A program made the translations under genes and the position numbers. The notes below the pieces were generated by a model. It was not told the DNA's origin, did no database searches, and was given only the letters and a program-made list of their open reading frames with translations. A DNA stretch of 64,000 nt from Trichopria drosophilae (Eukaryota > Arthropoda > Insecta > Hymenoptera > Diapriidae): assembly GCA_030407085.1 (NCBI GenBank), contig CM059583.1:25270001-25334000 (forward strand), given 5' to 3'. The first letter of the stretch is position 1, and each line of letters begins with the position of its first letter. This document shows positions 49,145 through 59,281 of this stretch, one piece after another.

Positions 49145-49312
49145 CCTTGTGTCGTTACAGCAGGCCTTTCCTGAGACCCCAGCCTGCAAGGAGGGGGAAA
49201 AACAGCGGCGACAGGCAAATATAACGATATGTAATTGGGCAAGTGTGCCGGGAAGTACATATAGCGAGTCGCAATTAACCGAGGCCCTGTACTGGCAGGA
49301 TACTGACCATAT
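49145..49312 (+). mobile_element. pogo/Tigger-like MITE fragment, copy 4
   Basis: CAGCAGGCCTTTCCTGAGAC, CCAGCCTGCAAG, GGCAAATATAACGA, ATATAGCGAGTCGCAATTA and CCGAGGCCCTGTACTG follow the order of the right half of copies 1 and 2. The left half is missing, replaced by the CT-rich tract. Confidence 0.75.
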
Positions 49313-49354
49313 TTGTCAAAGCTCACAGTGTGCAGGACACTAATAAAATTGGTT

Positions 49355-49374
49355 TCAATCAATCAATCAATCAA

Positions 49375-49411
<37 letters not shown>
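49355..49411. repeat. (AATC)n followed by (CT)n microsatellite
   Basis: Five AATC units run directly into about 35 bases of CT repeats. Confidence 0.9.
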
Positions 49412-49415
<4 letters not shown>

Positions 49416-49849
49416 CTCTTCCGCTCACTTTGGCTCTGAAAGACCAAAAAAGGAAAGAAAGTTAGAGAGAGCAAAAAAAATGAAAGGAGAGAGGGAGGGA
49501 GAGCTAAAGGGGAACGAAAGAAAACGAAAGAGAAAAAAGGAAATGAACGAGAAACAGAAAGAGACAAACAAAAAATAAGCACACGTTTTTTACAAATGGT
49601 GCTCCATATGCTGCTACTAAAAATTGTGGTTCTACGACACTGTTTTACAGTCTTCTTTATTAACTATTCATCTGGAATATTTACGCCAAAACAAATTTTT
49701 GCTAAAACGAATTTTCGCCTAAAGGATGTTCTTCCGACGGGAAAATAGCGGGAGAACATGTGGATGTAAAGAGGGGATTTTTCAAACACAACGCGGAAAG
49801 TTCTTGATATTCGAAAGGAAACCTGCTCGATATTGCCCCAAAAAAATTT
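49412..49849. other. No gene; purine-rich tract
   Basis: At 49440-49580 the plus strand is A/G-rich (AAAGAAAG, GAGAGGGAGG words), giving spurious Lys/Glu frames. Nothing else is recognised. Confidence 0.5.
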
Positions 49850-50105
49850 GTTGCACCCTACTCTCTACAAATCTATTCCCCAATTTCCTGAAGTTCTATT
49901 CCTCTTACCCCTTTTCCAGACTTCTCCAATTATGAACGATTCATATTTCGCGGTATAAGAGGAGGGGAGAATCGATCGAAGAGGAAAGAAAACGCGTGAA
50001 CATCGACATTGTGGTGGGTGGCACAAGTTGCTGGGCGCGCCGCTATGCGGTTTAGTTGGTCGGCCTCAAAGTAGTCACTTCGAGATATTGCTCAGTGCCA
50101 GTTCC
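49850..50105 (-). repeat. Dispersed repeat family A, copy on the minus strand
   Basis: Reverse-complemented, it reads GAGGCCGACCAACTAAACCG, CATAGCGGCGCGCC, TTGTGCCACCCACCACAATG, then a pyrimidine-rich part. This matches copy 1 at 1396-1640 word for word in order. Confidence 0.65.
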
Positions 50106-50218
50106 GTGACTCTATAGATCCCTTTAACTACTGGATATTAAGTGTTTTCTTGAGTACTCGTTTGAAATATGGCGGTTCTAAATCTTTAGTATATTTCCTG
50201 GTAACACCCACGATTTTC

Positions 50219-50449
50219 AGGTGCAGGTCGAAAAACCGACAAACCAAAAAGCCGATAAGTTGAAAAATTGACAGTATAAATACGGAGGATCGAAAAGCCG
50301 ACTGTAAAAAAACCGATACTTCAAAAAATGACTCTCCGCTTGTCGATGCGTCTATTTTGTATGTTTCTGCTTTTTGACTGTAGGCTTTATGACTATCTGT
50401 TTTTTGAGCTATCGGCTATTTCGTTTGTTGGTTTTTTTATCCGCACCCT
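50219..50449. mobile_element. 231 bp MITE with a 7 bp flanking duplication
   Basis: The left end AGGTGCAGGTCGAAAAACCG is mirrored by GGTTTTTTTATCCGCACCCT at the right. GATTTTC stands directly outside both ends (50212-50218 and 50450-50456). Inner words AAAAAGCCGATAAG and GCTATCGGCTATTT also face each other. Seven or eight base duplications and a short AGGGTGC end fit an hAT-like or related nonautonomous element; the class is not certain. Confidence 0.75.
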
Positions 50450-50456
50450 GATTTTC

Positions 50457-50899
50457 GGGTATATAAAGGATGTGTTCAACGTTCCAAGTTGGATGAATAA
50501 TTCGAAAAAGGCTCATTATAAAAGAGAATGACCTGAAACAAAGTTGAAGGATTTCATTGGAATTAGCAGACTCTCTCTTTCAATTTGTTCTCGCGAAATT
50601 ACCGTGAAGGTCATTTTACGAATAAGTATATTTGTTTGAAATGGATCCCAAACTTTTGTGATTTGAAATTTAAAGGGGCAATGTTACAATCGAATATGAC
50701 CTTGACCAACAAATCTACCGTATTTATTTTTTCAGTAATACAGAAATTGGCAAAAACATAGAAGGGGAATTCGACCGGAAATCAAAAGGTCGCTTTTGGT
50801 CCTCAACGAAAATTATAAAAAATTTGCTCTCAATTGGTGATTTTAGATATTTCATATTAGAAGCCAAATTATCGTTAAAAAAAATCTACTTAAATCCAT
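50457..50899. other. No gene recognised
   Basis: AT-rich spacer between two mobile elements with no supported frame. Confidence 0.5.
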
Positions 50900-50903
50900 A
50901 TAT

Positions 50904-51769
50904 GGGGCATTCCACGCCAAGCGTACCCCTCTAAGAAAAATATTTTTTTTAACCTCTTTTTGCACTTTTTTCATGTAGATAATATCCGAATATAACGTTC
51001 TCAACCCCCAACGTATAAAAAAAAAATTTTGGTTTGACACTACGTAATATTTTGTTATGACGTAATTTGAAATAGTTATACCTTACACAATTTATTCCTG
51101 CGAAAAATCGAAAAATAAAAAATTATTTTACAGGTGATTTTGATAGGTTTTTTGTCGAGCTTTCACTTAAAAATATCAATAAAGAAAAATATCCATATTA
51201 AAAGTATTAAATCGAGGATTTAAAAATTTACAAACGTTTTTCTGAAAACGGACCAGGCTAAAAAATAATTTAAAATTCTTAAAAAATAGGATTTTTATAA
51301 TCTTTCATACTGTGGAAGTAGAATTTTGGGACTAGAAAAGATTACAAGTGAAAAATGAGGTTAAACTTTATAATAAAAAAAGAAGTCCCCTGAATACTAT
51401 GTAAAACCGTGTAATTCAGGGGCCTTCTGTTTTCATTTTTCAATGCTGCGTATCTCCGCCAAAAATGCGTGTATCGTAATAATTTTTTTTTTGTTTTAAA
51501 GATAATTTCTTTGGCTTTAACGATAAAAATATTACAATTTTGAAAAGTTCATTTAAATAATGTAAAATTAGGAAAATGTCTGTCAGTGCAATTTTTGCAG
51601 GAAAACATTCACGGATAAGAAAGTTGGCGGCAATTGACCTTAATATTAGTGGATAATTACTAACAATTTATTGTAGTCGGCAGTCAATGATACAGTTAAT
51701 TTATTATGTCTATCATTCAACGACTTTTAGCCAGCGATATAATCACTGTTGCCCAATTCTCACCACGGG
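50904..51769 (+). repeat. Left terminal inverted repeat of the Sola-like transposon
   Basis: It mirrors 54648-55516 almost base for base at its outer part and with more changes at the inner end. It includes a hairpin at 51382-51427 and, at the inner end, the GTTGCCCAATTCTCACCACG module that is also present in the piggyBac-like element. Confidence 0.9.
51382..51427. promoter_or_regulatory. Subterminal hairpin in the left inverted repeat
   Basis: GAAGTCCCCTGAATAC and GTGTAATTCAGGGGCCTTC can pair around a ~14 base loop. The same hairpin lies at 54992-55037 in the other arm. It may be a transposase binding site, which is an inference from its position only. Confidence 0.4.
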
Positions 51770-51881
51770 GAGGTAATCGCTTTTCGAGAATTATTTTTTT
51801 TTTTTACTTTTTTTTTATTTTTTTACTTTTTTTTTAATTTTTAAAATTTTTTTATTTTTTTGACTTTTTATTTATTATTTT

Positions 51882-52327
51882 TTATTTTTTTTTTAACTTT
51901 TTAAAATTTTTTAACTTTTTTTTTGCTTTTTTATTTTTTTTTGTAGTTTTTGCTTTTGTAACTTTGTTTGCTTTTTTCTTTTTTAATGTATCTGTTCCTG
52001 TAATCACTTTCTTTATTTCTGCAATGTTTGTTTGCTTGATTATAAATGGAACGGTATCATTGTCGAAACTGAATCTTTTCAGATGTAATTGTCTGCTATT
52101 TTCTGGAATAAACGCATGGTATTTTAAAGTCCCAGGAATCGTTTGTGCAGTCTCATATCTTTCTGCCAGAATTATCGCTAGTTCAGCGTGACTTTCTTTC
52201 GGGCTGTACAGAATACATGTATTTTTCATGTTTTCCTTCGCCCATAGATATAAATCCATGGGTGTAAGGATTTGTTCTGACGATTTTCGTTGTAAGCTAG
52301 CTCTACAAGCAAGTCGTTTAATGTTAC
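51882..52327 (-). pseudogene. C-terminal part of the transposase in a shifted frame
   Basis: This frame continues the transposase where the 576-codon frame goes astray: just downstream of GIG it reads NIKRLACRASLQRKSSEQIL, then TPMDLYLW, which looks like natural protein sequence. The nominal ATG at 52259 lies inside this stretch and is not a true start. The last ~35 residues are Lys-rich and encoded by an A/T homopolymer tract that runs into the inner arm, so the original stop may be lost or blurred. Together with the upstream part, the protein would be roughly 690 residues. What is seen: a frame change without a break in similarity of style. What is inferred: loss of one base. Confidence 0.75.
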
Positions 52328-53956
52328 CCCAATTCCATCACAGGGCCCTTTACCATGTGCTGTGGCGAAAAAATGCCACTCGGCAGGCATTCCAAAATCC
52401 GTTTCATGATTCATCAGGTTAAAAAAGTTGTATTTATTTTTGTAATGTTGTCCGGCGCCGTCAGAAAAGTATATAACTTTTATTACTTTCATATTTTTCT
52501 TTAAATGATCGATAAGTAATCGTTGAAACGCGTACACCGCAACAGTGTTGTGGGTTAAATCGTCAGATATAATAGCTAAAGTTTCATATTTTAATTCGTT
52601 ATTATCCTTATAGTAATAAATTACAGTATGAATTGACGCTTGATTGTTGTTCCAGTGAAACGATTGTGCAGCGTCTTGAACAGTAAACGCATAATTTTCT
52701 GCAAAATCGCACTGAACAATGATTTCGCCATCTCTTAAATTGTCTTTTACATATGCCAGGTACGCTGATTGTTGTTTAGCTATGAAATTATGCCCTTTGA
52801 GAGCCATCAGTTTGTCACAAAAATCATTTACAAATTCGTCTACGGGGACAATGTTGGTTACCATTGTCGCTCTGTCGGTACTACTCCACATTTGATATTG
52901 AATTTCTTCAATACCTTCCTTGTCAAACTGATTTATTAAATGATCTCTCAAAGTATCAGCATTTGAACATTTTTCACAGTTGTTGAAAAAACACAGGGAC
53001 GTAGGTTCGGAACAGGTAACAAATTTTAAACATTCTTTATAATCACATAAATGATTGTTGGTATTTTTTGTCAATGCTGCTAGATTCCCACCATCGACCA
53101 TTAGTTTCACGTTCTGATGATAAACGCAAACACATACAATATGGGTTCCGTTCGCACCGGCGAGTACACAATGTTTCGGTCTTAGTTGTGCAAATTTCGA
53201 AAAGCCAATTTTTTCATCGGGATGTGAACTTTTAAAATTTACGTACAGTTCTTTCAAATTGCTTAAAATTAATCGTTTCTGAATGTGTTCACGAGTACCA
53301 TCAGGCTGTTTGATGGACAAAAAGTCTTTTTTACCCGGCAAAATCCTGCTGTTATCGTCATTTTCATAAAATGAAGAAACAAGATGTACAGTTTGAGGAG
53401 GTATTATACTATGACCTAATTTTTGTCTCGTTTGAAACAAAATACCATTAACACCTTTTTCTTGTAATATCCTTTTTGCATTTCTTGCAAGACGGGTAGA
53501 ACATTTGAAAAATGAAGCCATTTTCTTTACTCCCCATGAATCGGGAAGTAATGTTAAAAGCTGCACTTTTTCGGCAGTCGATTCTAACGATTGAAATTTC
53601 GCGTAAAGCTTTTGTAGCGTTTCACAATTAGCATCATCATGCGTAACCGTTTTCGTTGCACTTGTGGATGCAGAATAATACTCATCATCTTTACTATCAT
53701 CTGATGAATCATATAATTCGTCGGCAGATAGAGCATTTTCTACCTCATTCGTTTCTACATTCGGTTCTGAAGCATGGTCATTTTCAAGTACCAGACTATC
53801 AGTCTCTTTTCGGCATGAACCGCAAAGCAGCGAGTTTTCATTACAATGGCGCAACTTGCTCAATTGAGATATCGTAATCCTTCTCGTATCAACTAGTTTT
53901 CGATGTTTAGCTTTATTAAAAGGATTACAGCATCGATCCCTGAAGCCGGTTGACAT
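52226..53956 (-). CDS. Transposase, N-terminal and catalytic part (frameshifted)
   Basis: This 576-residue frame is the main gene of the transposon and should cut and join its ends in the nucleus. The N-terminus has a Cys/His cluster (C9, C10, C38, C45, C48), a possible zinc-binding DNA contact. Residues 79-98 are acidic and low complexity. Residues 137-170 resemble a helix-turn-helix. A second Cys cluster (C304, C309, C315, C322, C327, C330) precedes the catalytic region. Candidate acidic residues are D417 in VQCDFAENY and D499 in YFSDGAGQHYKN, followed by HGKGPCDGIG at 534-543 (D540). After G543 the frame shifts: the G4 run at 52327-52330 appears to have lost one base, so residues 544-576 are out of frame. 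The start at 53956 is the first ATG of the open frame. The family is Sola-like by inference; that it is a transposase is well supported by the flanking inverted repeats. Confidence 0.85.
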   Translation of the reverse strand: MSTGFRDRCCNPFNKAKHRKLVDTRRITISQLSKLRHCNENSLLCGSCRKETDSLVLENDHASEPNVETNEVENALSADELYDSSDDSKDDEYYSASTSATKTVTHDDANCETLQKLYAKFQSLESTAEKVQLLTLLPDSWGVKKMASFFKCSTRLARNAKRILQEKGVNGILFQTRQKLGHSIIPPQTVHLVSSFYENDDNSRILPGKKDFLSIKQPDGTREHIQKRLILSNLKELYVNFKSSHPDEKIGFSKFAQLRPKHCVLAGANGTHIVCVCVYHQNVKLMVDGGNLAALTKNTNNHLCDYKECLKFVTCSEPTSLCFFNNCEKCSNADTLRDHLINQFDKEGIEEIQYQMWSSTDRATMVTNIVPVDEFVNDFCDKLMALKGHNFIAKQQSAYLAYVKDNLRDGEIIVQCDFAENYAFTVQDAAQSFHWNNNQASIHTVIYYYKDNNELKYETLAIISDDLTHNTVAVYAFQRLLIDHLKKNMKVIKVIYFSDGAGQHYKNKYNFFNLMNHETDFGMPAEWHFFATAHGKGPCDGIGVTLNDLLVELAYNENRQNKSLHPWIYIYGRRKT

Positions 53957-54647
53957 TTTGGCAATTAATTAAATTATTGTTTTATATAAAGTAATCTCCA
54001 ATACCTGTAAATATATTCTATACCGAAATATATTCTGAAATAAATTAGCCTATAACTCCACGTACTACACACAACATAAGGCAAGATATTCGTACGTAAT
54101 TGCCAGCTTCCTATTAGACAGCTGGAAACCCACTTCTATAATGAGAGAGGAAAACGGACGCTAGAGTTGTTCGCATCTAGCGGTGGTCAAGCTAACTACA
54201 TCGTTACATATAATGTTTGGAGCTCCAAACCACGGCGTAATTAGACAACCTTAACGTCTCTACCGTTCCATTTTATGAAAGTGTCGATAGCCCTAAGTTT
54301 TTACCGAGCAAAAAAGGCGTTTTTGTCTTAAACAGCCTGATGGTTCGCATTTAACACATTAAAAACGATTATTTTTTAACAATTTGTACGAACTATATGA
54401 AAATATCAAGATTCCAGAAAATATTAGGAAATTACATCTTAAAAGATATGGTTTATGATGATGATAACCAACCAAACAAAAAAATATGAAAATAGAGAAG
54501 GCAATTGAAGGAACAATGTACATTAAAACAGAAAAAAGGAAATAAAGTTAAAAAAAGCAAAAAATTCGAAAAAAAGTAAGAGAAAATAAATAAATAAAAA
54601 AGTCTGCAAAAAAATTTTAAATGACTAAAAAATTCTCGAAAAATGTT
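53957..54647 (-). promoter_or_regulatory. 5' region of the transposase gene
   Basis: This ~690 bp lies between the ATG and the right inverted repeat and should hold the promoter and leader. It is AT-rich with a GC-richer patch at 54100-54260. TTATATAAAG-like sequence lies near 53983-53993 on the plus strand, but no TATA box can be assigned with confidence. The 66-codon frame inside it (54453-54653) comes from A-rich sequence. Confidence 0.35.
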
Positions 54648-55516
54648 TACCACCTATAGTGAGAACTGGACAACGATGATATCAGTGGCTGAAAAATGTT
54701 GAATGATAGACATAATAAATTAACTGTATCATTGACTGCCGACTACAATAAATTGGTAGTAATTATCCACTAATATTAAGGTCAATTTCCGCCAACTTTC
54801 TTATCCGTGAATGTTTTCCTGCAAAAATTGCACTGACAGACATTTTCCTAATTTTACATTATTTAAATGAACTTTTCAAAATTGTAATATTTTTATCGTT
54901 AAAGCCAAAGAAATTATCTTTAAAACAAAAAAAAAATTATTACGATACACGCATTTTTGGCGGAGATACGCAGCATTGAAAATGGAAAATAGAAGGCCCC
55001 TGAATTACACGGTTTTACATAGTATTCAGGGGACTTCTTTTTTTATTATAAAGTTTAACCTCATTTTTCACTTGTAATCTTTTCTAGTCCCAAAATTCTA
55101 CTTCCACAGTATGAAAGATTATAAAAAATCCTATTTTTTAAGAATTTTAAATTATTTTTTAGCCTGGTCCGTTTTCAGAAAAACGTTTGTAAATTTTTAA
55201 ATCCTCGATTTAATACTTTTAATGTGGATATTTTTCTTTATTGATATTTTTAAGTGAAAGCTCGGCAAAAAACCTATCAAAATCACCTGTAAAATAATTT
55301 TTTATTTTTCGATTTTTCGCAGGAATAAATTGTGTAAGGTATAACTATTTCAAATTACGTCATAACAAAATATTACGTAGTGTCAAACCAAAATTTTTTT
55401 TTTATACGTTGGGGGTTGAGAACGTTATATTCGGATATTATCTACATGAAAAAAGTGCAAAAAGAGGTTAAAAAAAATATTTTTCTTAGAGGGGTACGCT
55501 TGGCGTGGAATGCCCC
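54648..55516 (-). repeat. Right terminal inverted repeat of the Sola-like transposon
   Basis: It is the reverse complement of 50904-51769. The outer ~800 bp match with few differences. At the inner end the GTTGCCCAATTCTCACC module is diverged (GTTGTCCAGTTCTCACTATA), whereas the left arm keeps the form shared with the piggyBac-like element. Confidence 0.9.
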
Positions 55517-55520
55517 ATAT

Positions 55521-57965
55521 TTCATAGGATTATAATCCATGACCTATAATTTTTGGTCAATGAATTCGTTTTTTCTAACAAATATTCCTCGAAATCAAAT
55601 ACGTGTGCATCGATGAATCATGGATAAACCTATTGCAATGCCTGAATCTTTTTTCATGTCGTTCTGTATTATTAATTTTTATAAAAATTAATATTTCCTC
55701 CAGCCGCAATTCTCCTACATACGTATAATAAATATGAAAATAAATCTATTACGCTCGAGACAAGCGAAGGCAGAGGTGTATCTATTCCATCCGCTTATTA
55801 TCGCTCTCTTTCTTCCCGGCTAAATGTATATTCGTCCTTGTTTTTTCTAGTACAGGCAACAAAGAAAGTGCAATACGATCACGAGGTTTTCTCGGTGTAC
55901 ATTTTCCGGTACGATCTTATACTCTCCTCGCAGCACCTCGTAAACACGATGTTTATTGCTTTCGCCACCACTAACTAGGACGCGCTTGCGCCGTTCTCGC
56001 AAACTCGCATACATATGTATTTACCGACGTACATTCGTACAGCAGGCGTGCCGTTCGTATATATATATATATATATACATATATACATATATACGCGATT
56101 GAAGGAGGCGAGTCGTCATCGTCATGCTCGCACGTGTCCTAGCGATTTGCGCTTCGGCCACATGCGAGTCACTTGATGCGGGTTTTCTTCTGTATAAAAC
56201 AAAGGACGTAAGCTCGTGGTGTGGGTGTTTACTCGTGCATCGATTGCGAAATTTCAATGTGCGTGCGGATAAATCAATTCGTTTACGATTAGTCATGTCG
56301 TAAGCATGTATTTGTACGTTCAAAATGAGCGATTTTAATGTATATTACTAACCCTCCAAAGGACGTCTTTAAGAGCTCTTTAACCCATAAATGAAATAAA
56401 ACTATCAGGGATAAAAAATTCCAATATGGCGTTAAATTTTTTAAAAATTGCTAAAAAATGTTCTATCTATTTAAACAAAAAATTTCGAACTATGAGAATA
56501 TTGAGTTTCTATTGAAACTAAAAAAAATGTTCTTTCAAACTATGTTGTTCATTGGAATGACCTCAGAATAGCAGAGATCATTTCTTTTGAAAAATTGCTG
56601 GAGGAACTAACTCAGAAACAACGGACTTTAAACAAAATGATAAGAATGCAAAATTCTTGAAAATCATTGAAAAATGTACTGGAATGTTTACAGATCTTTG
56701 TTTAACTGCATTTTTAGGCATTTTTTTACAATTTTTTAAAAATTTGTAGAAATTGACGAAAGATTCCCCTTAAACAAAATTTGGTATATTCTTTGATGAA
56801 TTCTAAGAATTTTTTGTTCCTTCCAAGTTTGTTCAAAAATTTTATAGTTCTCGAAGAAAACAAACCGAAACTGTAATAATTTAAATTACAAAAAAATTCT
56901 TACAAAAAATTTTTAGAAGAATTTCAACGAACAAAAAAGCTTAGGATTCATCATAGAATACATCAAAAAGTTTTCAGAATTTTTCATCAATTTTTTTACA
57001 ATTTGGACATAAATTAAAATAAAAATTTCTGAAAATACCGTTTAAAAAATTGATAAAAATCCAGCATATTCCAAATAGTTTTCTGAGAAATTTGGATTCT
57101 TAAAATGACATTGTATCTTTTTATTTCGTAATTTGAAAAACAAATTCGAATTTCGGTTTCCGGCCGACATACATCGTTTTTACATTCTACTTCCGATGAG
57201 TGCCGAAGTTGCTCGAAGTTATTCGAAGTAAGGGAAAAGTTAATTATCGGACAAAATTACATTATTTCGCTCGTTTTTCACATTTTATTACCTACTGATC
57301 ATCACTGTTCGAAATTTACTGTATTTTTTAAAATAATAGTTGACATAATTGTTTGCTTTTAATAAGTCAGTCATTAAAAAAACAATGAGTAAGTATCGGG
57401 AAAATCAATATACTGATGTAATCGAGATGACCGTCGTTTCGCGTGCTGGATATGCCAACGTAATCGTATTTACTACAAGGAGCGAATAACAATTGGAAAA
57501 AGGATGAACGAATGAGTTCTCGCATTCATTAATTTTTCTCAAGTGCGTGTATGAATAAGCACGTTGGTTCTGTTGATAATGTTGGTGGGTATTCATTTGT
57601 ATTCTTCATCGAGGAATAGGCAAGTGGGTGTAATGTATGGCTGTTGGACGAGAAATATTATCTGCATAGTCGATGATAAAGCTGATGTGTGCTGGAACAC
57701 GTGGCGTTCAACGCTGGAATTAAACGCTGGGAATTTTTTCAGTTTCTAATGCACCGACATTGAGTCGGCTCGAAACAATATTCGATATTTTTATTTCGAA
57801 TCGAGTTCAAGTCGTAAAACTCGCTCCGGTTTATAGATCTACACAAGTAGAGCTGAGAATAATACGTTCTACGGTCGAGAAAAGCAGGAAAACAATGGTT
57901 TTGCACGTGTCATTTTAATGTAATTAAAAAAATAGAGGTTATGTAATATATTGTTAAAAAGTGTT
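55521..57965. other. Gene-free interval with an (AT)n tract
   Basis: A GC-richer patch at 55750-56320 includes (AT)n at 56057-56093. From 56390 to 57120 it is A/T-rich with repeated GAAAAATT and ATTTTTT words. No reading frame has a recognisable domain. Near 57170-57270 a stretch with TTTTTACATTCTACTTCCGA and GTTGCTCGAAG resembles 59680-59760 on the other side of the foldback element. Confidence 0.45.
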
Positions 57966-59281
57966 CATTAAGTCCTAAATGAACATTTTTTCACTAGTTT
58001 TTAACTGTTGTATTTTGTTTAAGAAAGGTTCTAAAAAATTTTCATATAGGTATATCTGACCTAAAATTAACTGAACTTTCAGCATCTTTTGTTAGATTAT
58101 TTCCAAAAAATAGGCATTTTTCAAATTTCTTTTCTTTATGTTGTTTTGTTTAAATTGAAATAATTTCAGAGTTCCGGTTTGAAGCAAAGAATCGTGTCCT
58201 CGAGAATAGAACTTTAAAATGGCCAATTTAAGCATTTTATAATAAAGATCAAAGTATGCAAAATAGCGGCTAAAATATGAAAAATTCGGCGAAAAGTTCA
58301 TTTTTTTTTATAACAAATTGTTCAATTTTTCAAATTTTTTAGAAAATGTTACGAAACAAAAAGTTTTTGGTTACCGACGTTTGTCCGAATATCCATCATC
58401 TTCAATTAAAAAAATTTCTGAACTATTCAACGATTTTCCGATATTTTTATTTTATGAATTTTTTTAAAACTTTCTTCACTTTTCAAAGTCCAAAAATTTG
58501 AAAAAAATTTCAGGATAATCATTCAGTAATTCCTTGACATTTTTTTTGAAGAGATTTTCAATTTTATGTCAAGAAAGAAAAAGTTCTTTGTATTGCTCAA
58601 AGAATACCCTGAATTTTTATAACTTTGTGTGAAGACTTTTGTATTTTTTCAAATTTTGGGATTTTGAAAAGTGAACAGGGGAAAAGGGTTCAAACTATAC
58701 TTCGAATTTTTTTAATTTGAAAACGTCTTAGAATTGATCGAAAAATACCCTGACATTTTGTCGGATCTTTTTGTTTTGTAACATTTTTTCGAAAATTTTG
58801 AAAAATTGACAACTTTTTAAAAAATGTAAAGGTGATATTTAAGAAATACGAAGAACTTTTTGTTCGGCAACATTTTTTCAACCCATTTTGCAATAAAAAT
58901 TCCTTAGCGTTCCGACGATTTTTTCGTATTTTAGCCACTATTTTGGATACTTTCACCTATATTATTGAATTGTTAATATGTACATTTTAACGTTCGTGTC
59001 TCGAAGGCACGATTTCTTTACTTAATACTGGAATTGTGAAATTATTTCAATTTAAAAAAAACAACATAAAGAAAGAAAATTTGAGAAATGCATGTTTTGT
59101 TGGAAATAATCGTATATAATTTTTCCCAGTTGCATTTTTTGAAAATAGTAATAAAAGATTCAGCAAATTTAGTTCATTTCACGTCAGATATGACTGCCTC
59201 GATATTTCTTAGAGACTTTTATTTGCACAAAATGCAACCATTGTAAACCATAATGCAAACATTGCCATTCAGGACTTAATG
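57966..59281. mobile_element. Foldback element, 1316 bp
   Basis: The ends are CATTAAGTCCTAAATG and CATTCAGGACTTAATG. The arms (about 57966-58300 and 58900-59281) face each other through ATATCTGACCT / ACGTCAGATAT, TTTCTTTATGTTGTTTTGTT and its complement, GAAATAATTTCA, ATCGTGTCCTCGAG / CTCGAAGGCACGAT and AGCGGCTAAAATA / TATTTTAGCCACT. The ~600 bp middle is A/T-rich with no transposase. The 16 bp tips are themselves near-palindromic. No target duplication was identified. Confidence 0.75.

Larger units (their letters stand above)
50904..55516 (-). mobile_element. Autonomous-type DNA transposon, Sola-like, 4613 bp
   Basis: Terminal inverted repeats of about 0.87 kb (50904-51769 and 54648-55516) begin GGGGCATTCCACGCCAAGCG. 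ATAT stands outside both ends (50900-50903, 55517-55520) and is a possible 4 bp target duplication. The interior carries one transposase gene on the minus strand. The arms differ by only scattered substitutions, so insertion looks fairly recent. A 4 bp duplication, long repeats and a transposase with acidic catalytic motifs fit the Sola superfamily; Chapaev-like and other 4 bp groups remain possible. The frameshift in the transposase suggests this copy is no longer autonomous. Confidence 0.85.

Noticed and set aside
55990..56330. 100-codon minus-strand frame over 56021-56323
   Set aside because: It crosses an (AT)n microsatellite, giving an Ile/Tyr repeat, and has no domain.
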